Shown piece after piece: positions 16,839-24,217 of a stretch of 64,000 nucleotides of DNA. How positions within the stretch are numbered: the first letter of the stretch is position 1; each line of letters begins with the position of its first letter. The DNA lies in assembly GCA_017551625.1 (NCBI GenBank), contig JAFZLF010000027.1, positions 1 to 64,000 of the forward strand. The letters run 5' to 3'. The position numbers and the translations under genes were made by a program. A model generated the notes under the pieces. The model worked only from the letters and a program-made list of their open reading frames with translations. It was not told the origin of the DNA and did not search any database. The DNA is from Clostridiales bacterium (lineage in GTDB: Bacteria; Bacillota; Clostridia; Saccharofermentanales; Saccharofermentanaceae).

Positions 16839-17741
16839 ATGCCGGTGATTTTTCAGTATGCGTATATGCAGAGAGCCCTGCTGGTCGGATTCCTGCTGGC
16901 CATCGTAGTCGCGTGCCTCGGCACGGTCATGGTGCATAAGCGTCTCTCCCTGATCGGCGATGCACTGTCACACTCTTCTCTGGCGGGTGTCGCGCTGGGA
17001 CTGCTTCTCGGATTTAACCCGATCGTCGGCGCGATGGCGACCTGTATCGTCGCGGCTTTTGCCATCGAGGCGATCCGTAAAAAACTCGGGAATCACTCGG
17101 AACTGGCAGTGGCGATCGTCCTGTCGACGGGCATCGGCCTGGCCGGCGTGCTCTCGGGCTTCGTAAGAAGTTCAGCGGACTTCAACAGTTTCCTTTTCGG
17201 CTCGATCGTAGCGATCTCCGGCTTTGAAGCGAAACTGGTCATGATCCTCGCCGCCATCGTTCTCGTGGCCTTCGTGCTGCTTTATAAAGAACTCTTTTAC
17301 ATCTCCTTTGACGAGCAGGCTGCGGCCATCTCGGGCGTGCCGGTAGGCGTGGTCAATGCGATTTTTACGGTACTGACTGCCGTGACCGTATCCATCGCGG
17401 CAAGAACGGTCGGCGCGCTTATCGTTTCTTCTCTTATGGTCGTACCGGTCGCGGCTGCGATGAGCCTCGCGAGAAGTTATAAGACGACGGTACTGTGGGC
17501 GATCTTCGTCTCGGTCACCTCGACGATCGGCGGCCTCGTGCTGTCTTTCTATATCGGACTGAAACCAGGCGGAACCATCGTACTTCTGTCGGTCGTGTTC
17601 TTCCTTCTGTTCCGCCTGATCGGATATCTGCACGGACGAGCGGGAAGCAGTGTAGAGGCGGCTGACGCGGACACGAAGGCGACGGCAGGAAACGGCATGA
17701 GTGCAGCGAATGAAAGCCCCGCAGAGACGAAGGGAGAATGA
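16839..17741 (+). CDS. znuB: Zinc ABC transporter permease
   Basis: The membrane subunit of the importer, ABC-3 family, about eight or nine hydrophobic helices in 300 residues. Family features include KRLSLIGDALSHSSLAGVALG, ELAVAIVLSTGIGLAGVLSGF, and ARTVGALIVSSLMVVPVAAA. The start ATG at 16839 comes one base after the znuC stop; the frame is also open further upstream, but that stretch overlaps znuC out of frame and encodes no membrane protein. The C-terminal tail is polar. The stop codon overlaps the zur start (ATGA). Confidence 0.94.
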   Translation: MPVIFQYAYMQRALLVGFLLAIVVACLGTVMVHKRLSLIGDALSHSSLAGVALGLLLGFNPIVGAMATCIVAAFAIEAIRKKLGNHSELAVAIVLSTGIGLAGVLSGFVRSSADFNSFLFGSIVAISGFEAKLVMILAAIVLVAFVLLYKELFYISFDEQAAAISGVPVGVVNAIFTVLTAVTVSIAARTVGALIVSSLMVVPVAAAMSLARSYKTTVLWAIFVSVTSTIGGLVLSFYIGLKPGGTIVLLSVVFFLLFRLIGYLHGRAGSSVEAADADTKATAGNGMSAANESPAETKGE

Positions 17742-18175
17742 GTATGAGTATGGAATTTCCTGAGAACCTTCGTAAGACGAAATCGAGAATCCAGGTGTGG
17801 GAGGTCCTGTCAGAGGCGAAGATACCTCTGACAGCGAGAAAAATCAGCGAAGACAGCGGTGTCTGGCTCTCGAGTGTATACCGCGCGCTCGATGCCTTTG
17901 AAAAGTCACATGCCGTCAGTAAGACTGTCCTTAAGGACAGTCAGGAGGCACTCTATGCCATCGCTTCGCCCGGACACCATCACTACGCGATCTGCATGAA
18001 CTGCAAGAGCCGGACTGAGCTGGAGGGATGCCCTTTCGGTGATGAATCGGCGCTTCACACGGTGGATCATGACTTCGTGGTCGTGGGACACGTGGTCGAG
18101 GTATTCGGTTACTGTAAGAAGTGTCGCGGGAAGATGCAAAAATCCCCGCATTCCGAAGAACACGGGGATCGATGA
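17738..18175 (+). CDS. zur: Fur-family regulator, probable zinc repressor
   Basis: A winged-helix N-domain (LTARKISEDSGVWLSSVYRALDAFEKSHAV) is followed by the Fur dimerisation domain with HHHYAICMNC (Cys86, Cys89) and FGYCKKC (Cys126, Cys129), the structural zinc site. The HHH at 80-82 and nearby acidic residues would supply the sensing site. Its start overlaps the znuB stop as ATGA, so translation is coupled. Membership of a zinc operon with a 9-1-9 operator makes Zur more likely than Fur or PerR. A weak hairpin (ATCCCCG/CGGGGAT, 18145-18171) overlaps the end of the gene. Confidence 0.92.
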   Translation: MSMSMEFPENLRKTKSRIQVWEVLSEAKIPLTARKISEDSGVWLSSVYRALDAFEKSHAVSKTVLKDSQEALYAIASPGHHHYAICMNCKSRTELEGCPFGDESALHTVDHDFVVVGHVVEVFGYCKKCRGKMQKSPHSEEHGDR

Positions 18176-18221
18176 TCCGTTATGATTCTGTCTCTTAGCG
18201 CCTCCCGGGAAGGCCGATACA

Positions 18222-18761
18222 TCAGAATACGATAAAGCCGTTCGCGTAGAGGTAACTCACCAGTATGCCTGTGGCTACGCCGAAGATCGCGCTGGTCAGA
18301 ACATCCGAGATATAGTGCACATACAGATACAGTCTCGAGAAGGCGATGCCGGCGGCATAGACCAGAGCAGCGATGCCGAGCTTCGGGGAGAAGTGGGCGA
18401 TAGCTGTCGCGGCGGCGAACGAAGAGAACGTGTGCCCGGACGGGAAGGAGAAGTCCTTCGGCTCGCGGATGATCGTATCACGGAGCTCGCCTCTGACCTC
18501 GTATGGACGCGGGCGCTTCGTAACATGCTTCAGGATAAGGTTGACGAACAGGAGACTGCAGCCCAGTGCGAGAAGGATGCACACGGCGGCTTCCTGATTG
18601 TGATTGCTGAAATAGAAAGTCGCAGCAGCAGCAAACCAGATGATGCCGAAATTGCCTGTCAGCGAAAGAAACGGCATGACGCGGTCGCACACCTTACAGC
18701 GCAGGTGCTCATACATCCAGTCCAGGACCTTCAGTTCACGTACAGAAATACGGGACGGCAT
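18222..18761 (-). CDS. PAP2-family membrane phosphatase
   Basis: An acid phosphatase of the PAP2 type, likely acting on undecaprenyl pyrophosphate or another lipid phosphate. The three catalytic motifs are present in order: KHVTKRPRP, FPSGHTFSS, and SRLYLYVHYISDV. Several hydrophobic helices surround them. Upstream in-frame starts exist, but the ATG at 18761 (MPSRISVRELKVLDW) follows a strong GAAAGGAGG four bases earlier, giving 179 residues, normal for the family. It is convergent with zur and divergent from dus. Confidence 0.9.
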   Translation of the reverse strand: MPSRISVRELKVLDWMYEHLRCKVCDRVMPFLSLTGNFGIIWFAAAATFYFSNHNQEAAVCILLALGCSLLFVNLILKHVTKRPRPYEVRGELRDTIIREPKDFSFPSGHTFSSFAAATAIAHFSPKLGIAALVYAAGIAFSRLYLYVHYISDVLTSAIFGVATGILVSYLYANGFIVF

Positions 18762-18900
18762 TCCGTTTCCTCCTTTCATTATCTGCAATTTGCTGCCTAT
18801 CGGGACGCACACTAACAAGAAGTCCCGCAAAAGATAACTCTCTACTCGTATAGGATATGACGAAATGCGTCAGAAATCAATGGATTATTTCTATCGTTTC

Positions 18901-18929
18901 GTTAAAAATTCGTGAATTCATGTTATTAT
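18901..18929 (+). promoter_or_regulatory. Promoter of dus placed for a leaderless start
   Basis: GTTAAA at 18901 and TATTAT at 18924-18929 are 17 bases apart. The predicted start point falls at or next to the dus ATG (18937), and no ribosome binding site precedes that ATG. Confidence 0.45.
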
Positions 18930-18936
18930 TTTTCTT

Positions 18937-20016
18937 ATGAAAAAGCACTTGCACCCGGTTACAATCGGAAACGTCACAATCCCTGCGAATATTGCGCTTG
19001 CGCCGATGGCCGGGACGAGTACCTGCGTGTACCGCACGATCGCCCATGAATACGGCTGTGCCTACGGGGTGACAGAGCTGGTCTCGGCACGCGGTATACG
19101 CTTTAAGGAGTCCGTGGAAGTTTCCATGCGCTACCTCAAGATCGACCCCGCACGCGAGGGAAAAACGGGGATCCAGCTCTTCGGCGCGGACCCGGATGAT
19201 TTTGCATATGCGATTCCTTTTATACTCGAAGACCCGCGCCTATGCGCCGTGGATGTGATCGATCTGAATATGGGCTGCCCGGTATCTAAGGTCGTAAAGA
19301 CCGGTGCGGGATCGGCGCTCATGAAGGATCCGCTCCTGGCGGGAAGGATCATCGAGGCGTCGGCGCGCGCGGCGGAAAAGTACGGGAAGCCCGTAACTGT
19401 GAAATTCCGTTCCGGCTGGGACGAGGGACATATCACGGCACCGGAGTTCGCGAAGATGTGCGTCGAAAGTGGGGCCGCAGGCCTGGCGATCCATGCCAGG
19501 ACGCAGACACAGATGTATCGCGGGACGGCCGACTGGGATGTGATCGCAAGAACCAAGAGTGCGATCGACGATACCGGTATCCCGCTATGGGGAAATGGAG
19601 ATGTGAAGGATGGCGCTTCCGCGGTCGCGATGATCGAAGAGACCGGCGCGGACGGTGTCATGGTCGGACGCGCGGCGCAGGGAAATCCGTGGGTGTTCTC
19701 GGAGATCCGGGCGGCACTGGCCGGGGATGCGGAGGCGTCGACGGGCGAGTGCGGCGAAGAGTCGAAACCGGCCGGAGAAAAGTGCTTCCCGGTCGGAATC
19801 GTGGACCGGAAGACTCGTGCGGAGGTGATCCGGAGGCACCTTCTAGGCCTTTGCGATCAACTCGGAGAGAAGACCGGCGTCAACGAGATGCGTGCGCAGA
19901 TCGCCTGTTATCTCAAGGGCGGACGTGGCACGGCGGAGATCAAGAACCGCCTGATGACGGCAGGCACGATCTACGAAGTGGAGGCACTACTTGACGAATA
20001 CTGCAGCGTGGAATGA
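18937..20016 (+). CDS. dus: tRNA-dihydrouridine synthase
   Basis: An FMN enzyme that reduces uridines in tRNA D-loops. Family blocks are IALAPMAGTSTCVYR, GIQLFGADP, DLNMGCPVSKVVKTGAGSALM with the catalytic Cys, VTVKFRSGWDE, LAIHARTQTQMYRGTADW, WGNGDV and GVMVGRAAQGNPWVF. A ~25-residue polar insert (near residues 265-290, rich in Glu, Ser and Lys) separates the barrel from the helical RNA-binding domain. The start codon lacks an upstream Shine-Dalgarno sequence and lies immediately after a -10 box, so the message may be leaderless; the next in-frame Met would delete the flavin-binding strand. Confidence 0.95.
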   Translation: MKKHLHPVTIGNVTIPANIALAPMAGTSTCVYRTIAHEYGCAYGVTELVSARGIRFKESVEVSMRYLKIDPAREGKTGIQLFGADPDDFAYAIPFILEDPRLCAVDVIDLNMGCPVSKVVKTGAGSALMKDPLLAGRIIEASARAAEKYGKPVTVKFRSGWDEGHITAPEFAKMCVESGAAGLAIHARTQTQMYRGTADWDVIARTKSAIDDTGIPLWGNGDVKDGASAVAMIEETGADGVMVGRAAQGNPWVFSEIRAALAGDAEASTGECGEESKPAGEKCFPVGIVDRKTRAEVIRRHLLGLCDQLGEKTGVNEMRAQIACYLKGGRGTAEIKNRLMTAGTIYEVEALLDEYCSVE

Positions 20017-20057
20017 GCGCCGGCTGCCTGGAAAGAAGTGCTTTTCGGCAGGTGGGA

Positions 20058-20696
20058 TCAGAGATCAAATTCTGCCACGACGTCATAGTCTGCCACGCAA
20101 TCACCGTACATACTGTCCATAAGAGTTATGCCCTTGATGAGCCGGTAATGTCCGGAAGGAAGATTATCCCCGCACATCTCAGAAAGATCGATATCATCTG
20201 ATGCGATCACACGACCGTTTTCTGCAGGCTCACGGATGCTATCGAGATATTCGTGTACGCTCTCGGCAATGCGGTCGGCTTCTTTCTCATCCTGATACGG
20301 GATGGCTTTTTCTTCATCGCCATCGAAGTAGCGGATGCATTTCCCGTCATCGAAGACGCGTTGTAATTCCATGATATGGCCTTCCATCGTGAACATGTGA
20401 TCGGGAAGAAACGGAACGACATACCAATCATCTCCCGACTTATATTCCAGCGTATAGAGATTGCCGTACATATAGGTGTCGTAGTCTTTGCAGGTAATCT
20501 CATAATGGATCTTCTTGCCGCTTACGACGTTGACGGTCATATTGAGTTCGCGGTCGCAGGATCCGCTACCGGTTGCGAATGTGGATTTCTCCTTGAAAGG
20601 GTTCGGCTCTTTCTCCATACATGCCGCGGTCCCGAAAAGAAGGGAAACGCAGGCGATAAGGGTGATAACACGAAGCGATTGCGATGCTTTTTTCAT
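20058..20696 (-). CDS. Lipoprotein with Ig-like fold, function unknown, 212 aa
   Basis: A lipoprotein signal (LLFGTAAC) is followed by about 185 residues. The segment NMTVNVVSGKKIHYEITC...YTLEYKSGDDWYVVPF and the closing LPSGHYRLIKGI...YDVVAEFDL resemble small bacterial Ig-like domains that strengthen or recognise surface components; a helical insert (EKEADRIAESVHEYL) lies between. I do not know its function. The ATG at 20696 follows GGAGG by eight bases; an upstream GTG in frame is too close to that site. A hairpin upstream separates it from the HerA-like ATPase. Confidence 0.75.
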   Translation of the reverse strand: MKKASQSLRVITLIACVSLLFGTAACMEKEPNPFKEKSTFATGSGSCDRELNMTVNVVSGKKIHYEITCKDYDTYMYGNLYTLEYKSGDDWYVVPFLPDHMFTMEGHIMELQRVFDDGKCIRYFDGDEEKAIPYQDEKEADRIAESVHEYLDSIREPAENGRVIASDDIDLSEMCGDNLPSGHYRLIKGITLMDSMYGDCVADYDVVAEFDL

Positions 20697-20780
20697 AGAG
20701 AACACCTCCGATGCTTATTTGCTTTCACCCTATAAAACAGTTTCCGGGGAGATATCTTACACTTTTTCCGATATGTGAAA

Positions 20781-20822
20781 GGGACTGTCCCGAGGAGGAA
20801 ATATCCTTGTCGAGACAGTCCC
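20781..20822 (-). terminator. Hairpin terminator after the HerA-like ATPase gene
   Basis: GGGACTGTC at 20781 is complementary to GACAGTCCC ending at 20822, with an inner GGATATTTCC stem. Read on the minus strand it is followed by TTTCAC. Confidence 0.55.
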
Positions 20823-20846
20823 GGATGAATCTCGTTACTACTGCGA

Positions 20847-22682
20847 TTACTTCTTCAGCAGGCTTCCGAAGATACCGCGGATGAGGGAAGAACCGATCTG
20901 ACGGCCGGCAGCGGTGGTCGCGGAGTTGACCATCTTGGTGACCGGACTGTTCTTCTTCGCGCGCTCGGCTTCACGCTTCGCCTTTTCTTCCTGGCGCTCC
21001 TGCTCCTTGCGTTCTCTTTCTTCCGCACGGGCCTGACGCTCGGCTTCGCGGCGCTCACGGTCTTCCTGACGGTCACGTTCACGCTGTTCACGGATCTCCG
21101 CGGCACGCTCTTTCTCTTCGATGCGGCGGTCGCGGTCTTCCTGACGATCGGCTTCACGCTGTTCGCGGATCTCCGCAGCACGCTCTCTCTCTTCTTCTCT
21201 CTTTGCTTCTTTTTCTGCCTTTTCAGCGGCGAGACGAGCCTTTTCTTCTTCCTTCGGGTCTACAGCCGGAGCTGCGGCAGCAACCGGAGCAGCAGCAACA
21301 GGCGCAGCAGCGGCAGCAACCGGAGCAGCTGCGGCATCAGCGACAGGAGCAGCAGCCGGTGCAGCGGCAACCGGAGCGGCAGCAGGCGCACCGAAGTTCG
21401 GATCATACTTTCTCATCAGGATCTCGTATGCAGACTCCGGATCGACTGCCTGACGATACTTCTCATAGAGAGGATTGGCATAGGTCAGTTCCTGCATCTT
21501 CTCGAAACCGGCGGAACCGATGAAGCTCTGCGGCGGCAGGATAAATGCGCGCTCTACGATGCCAGGTGTACCCTTCGCATCGAGGAAGGAAACGAGGGCT
21601 TCACCAACAGCGAGCTCGGAGAGAGCGGCCTCGGTGTTGAAACTCGGGTTTGCACGGAAGGAATCCGCAGCGGCCTTGAGCTTCTTCTGCTCAGCAGGAG
21701 TATACGCGCGGAGCGCATGCTGAACACGGTTCTGGAGCTGAGCCAGGATCGTATCCGGAACGTCACTCGGGCTCTGGGATACGAAGTAGATGCCGACACC
21801 CTTGGACCGGATGAGACGGACGATCTGGTCGATCTTCTCGATAAGGAAGGCCGGTGCATCGTTAAAGAGCAGGTGCGCTTCATCAAAGAAGAATACGATC
21901 TTCGGCTTATCGAGATCGCCAACCTCCGGCAGATTCTCGTAGAGCTCGCTCATGAGCCACAGGAGGAATGTCGAGTAGAGAAGAGGCTTGTTAAAGAGCT
22001 CTGTCGCATTGAGAACATTGATCATGCCGCGTCCGGAGGCATCGGTCTTCAGGAAGTCCAGAACATCGAAAGCCGGCTCGGTGAAGAACGCCTCGGCACC
22101 CTCGTCAGCAAGAAGTGCGATGCTTCTCTGGATCGCGCCGATCGTCGCGGTGGAGATGTTACCATAGGAAAGTTTGTATTCGTCAGCGTGGTCACCGATG
22201 TAGGTGAGCAGGAGACGGAGGTCCTTAAGGTCAAGGATCAGGAGTCCCTGATCATCAGCGATGCGGAAGACCATGGACATAACCGCGCGCTGTACATCGG
22301 AAAGACCCAGCATACGGCCGAGAAGGATCGGACCGAGCTCGGAGATCGTTGTTCTCATCGGGATGCCCATCGTTCCGAAAACATCGTAGAACGTGGTCGG
22401 ATATGCCTTGTACTCGAAGTTCTCGATGCCGAACTTCGCGATACGCTCTTCCATGCTGTCGTTGCTTACACCTGCTGCGCAGATACCGGACATATCGCCC
22501 TTGACGTCTGCGAGGAATACCGGAACGCCCATGTCGGAGAAACTCTCGGCGAGGACCTTCAGCGTGACAGACTTGCCTGTACCGGTCGCACCGGCGATCA
22601 AACCATGACGGTTCGCTTTCGAAGGCTCGATGAAGCACTTCGCAGTGGTGCCGCCTACCCAAATTTTGTTGTCGTATAGCAT
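20847..22682 (-). CDS. HerA-like (DUF853-type) ATPase, 611 aa
   Basis: A FtsK/HerA-clade ATPase: Walker A AGATGTGKSVTLK near residue 32, Walker B KIVFFFDEAHLLF near 265, and a SQSPSDVP sensor stretch. The core (about 1-425) is complete and closely resembles DUF853 proteins, whose role is unknown although DNA handling is suspected. Between about 430 and 475 lies an Ala/Pro/Val repeat (AAPVAAA units), then a 100-residue Glu/Arg-rich helix (REQREADRQEDRDRR type) and a short end with GSSLIRGIFGSLLKK. The same C-terminal form occurs in known DUF853 proteins but the linker looks expanded. TCAGGAGGGTAAATT upstream sets the start. Confidence 0.9.
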   Translation of the reverse strand: MLYDNKIWVGGTTAKCFIEPSKANRHGLIAGATGTGKSVTLKVLAESFSDMGVPVFLADVKGDMSGICAAGVSNDSMEERIAKFGIENFEYKAYPTTFYDVFGTMGIPMRTTISELGPILLGRMLGLSDVQRAVMSMVFRIADDQGLLILDLKDLRLLLTYIGDHADEYKLSYGNISTATIGAIQRSIALLADEGAEAFFTEPAFDVLDFLKTDASGRGMINVLNATELFNKPLLYSTFLLWLMSELYENLPEVGDLDKPKIVFFFDEAHLLFNDAPAFLIEKIDQIVRLIRSKGVGIYFVSQSPSDVPDTILAQLQNRVQHALRAYTPAEQKKLKAAADSFRANPSFNTEAALSELAVGEALVSFLDAKGTPGIVERAFILPPQSFIGSAGFEKMQELTYANPLYEKYRQAVDPESAYEILMRKYDPNFGAPAAAPVAAAPAAAPVADAAAAPVAAAAAPVAAAPVAAAAPAVDPKEEEKARLAAEKAEKEAKREEERERAAEIREQREADRQEDRDRRIEEKERAAEIREQRERDRQEDRERREAERQARAEERERKEQERQEEKAKREAERAKKNSPVTKMVNSATTAAGRQIGSSLIRGIFGSLLKK

Positions 22683-22857
22683 AATTTACCCTCCTGATTT
22701 CAAAATAGAAGTACTGTATCTATTTTCGCAAAGACGGAGGATAATCGCAAGGCAATTTTACGTAAAAATGTCCTCTAATTGAAAATGTTTTGTTACATAT
22801 TCAACAAAAAACGTCTCTATAATGGTATCAGAGTACGTATGCGAAGGAGGAGAGATA

Positions 22858-23616
22858 ATGCTGGACGCCGTAACACTTCTGACTTTCGGCGCGATGGGCA
22901 TCCTGCTGTGCTTCTACGGCTTCCGGATGTTCCGCTTCTCCATGGCTCTGGCAGGCTTTTTCATGGGTATGCAGCTCGGCGGGATCCTCAACTCGGTGTT
23001 CCTGCTCGAGAAAATCCCCGAGAGCACACAAGAAATGTGGGACTTTCTTTTCCCCATCGGACTGGGTCTGCTGCTGGCTATTATCTCCTATGCGATCTAT
23101 CAGAAAGCCCTGTTCTTCATCTCGATGTTCTTTACATGGTACACCCTGATGAAGATCTCTCTCCTCTATATCATCAAAACCCAGAACAATCTTCAGCTCT
23201 TCATCTCCTTGTCTACGGACTCTGTCGCGAAACTGACGGACGGAAGCGACGGGGCACAGACCCTGATCTCGGACGAGCAGATGAGCAAGGTCATGTCCTG
23301 GATCCCCGGCAGTACCGACGGTGAGAAGCTCCTCGCGATCTGCCTGATCGCGCTCGTGATCGGTATCCTCGTGGGTATCATCATCTGCCTCATCCAGGCG
23401 CCGGCGATCAAGATCGTCACGGCGGTCATCGGCGCGGATCTGCTGCGCGATGTTTTCCTCGGCGCGATGGGGATGCTCTACACATGGGACAGTCTCCCGT
23501 CGTTCCTTCTTCCTGTCGTCAAACAGGGACTCTTTAACGGATGGGTATCCTTCTTCATCTGGGCGGCGCTGATCGGCTCGGGCATCACTGTGCAGATCAA
23601 AGCCGGGGATGATTAA
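22858..23616 (+). CDS. Polytopic membrane protein (DUF4203/TMEM198-like), 252 aa
   Basis: About seven hydrophobic helices. The opening FGAMGILLCFYGFRMFRFSMALAGFFMGMQ resembles the repeated glycine-rich unit of DUF4203/TMEM198 proteins; a polar loop at about 110-150 separates two membrane blocks. Function unknown. ATG 22858 follows AAGGAGG by eight bases; an upstream frame opening at 22822 has no site. A TATAAT at 22818-22823 is the likely -10. No terminator is visible in the 124 bases before the next gene, so it may be co-transcribed with the lipoprotein/radical SAM pair. Confidence 0.8.
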   Translation: MLDAVTLLTFGAMGILLCFYGFRMFRFSMALAGFFMGMQLGGILNSVFLLEKIPESTQEMWDFLFPIGLGLLLAIISYAIYQKALFFISMFFTWYTLMKISLLYIIKTQNNLQLFISLSTDSVAKLTDGSDGAQTLISDEQMSKVMSWIPGSTDGEKLLAICLIALVIGILVGIIICLIQAPAIKIVTAVIGADLLRDVFLGAMGMLYTWDSLPSFLLPVVKQGLFNGWVSFFIWAALIGSGITVQIKAGDD

Positions 23617-23740
23617 AAATTTGCAACAGATCCTCACGAAGTCTCGTCTGATATGTAGAAAGCGATTCAGAAAGAAGCCGCGATGTGAAAGCGGAAAGGC
23701 TCGAAACATAGAGGCGGGAAGATAAAAGGAGATGCTTGAC

Positions 23741-24193
23741 ATGAAACATGAACCAGTTAGAAAGCCAGTCACACCGGGTTATCCGACACTCGATCAGATC
23801 CGGAATTCCCAGAAAAACAGCAAGGTCGCCAAGGTCGCCGTCGTTACCGCAATCACTGCTTCTCTGGCGCTGGCGGCCGGTTGCGGAGACGATGTTTCTC
23901 CGATAAAAGCACTGAAAAAACTCGGCAAACAGCGTAAGGCGAAGGTCACATCGGAGGAGTGGGTACTTGCCGGAGCTGCCGATACGACAGCTGAACCGAC
24001 GGATACCGAGTACGTCCTCGAGGGAGAAGAGACCTGCTCGACCGATAATATCTATGTCGACGGTGAGATGGATGTAGGCACGGATGCGACGGATTACTAC
24101 ATCGACGGCGATGTGCAGATCGATCCCGATTATGCTTCTTCCACGGTCATCGAGGGAGGGCTGGAGTTCGAATCCGAGCCGACGGAGACATGA
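23741..24193 (+). CDS. Predicted lipoprotein with spaced (W/Y)-(V/I)-x-G motifs, probable radical SAM substrate
   Basis: 150 residues in three parts. Residues 1-27 are a polar leader rich in Pro (PVRKPVTPGYPTLDQIRNS), unusually long for a signal N-region. Residues 28-48 form a signal segment ending in a lipobox LAAG-Cys48. The mature part is acidic and carries spaced motifs: W74-VLAG, Y91-VLEG, Y105-VDG, Y120-IDG and a final VIEG at 136-139, with 14-17 residues between them. Only one other Cys (99) exists, which argues against a thioether-rich peptide. ATG 23741 is nine bases after AAAGGAG; the ATG at 23732 abuts it. The radical SAM gene starts 24 bases downstream. Confidence 0.85.
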   Translation: MKHEPVRKPVTPGYPTLDQIRNSQKNSKVAKVAVVTAITASLALAAGCGDDVSPIKALKKLGKQRKAKVTSEEWVLAGAADTTAEPTDTEYVLEGEETCSTDNIYVDGEMDVGTDATDYYIDGDVQIDPDYASSTVIEGGLEFESEPTET

Positions 24194-24217
24194 TCCCACA
24201 AAGGAGCTGCAGAGCCG

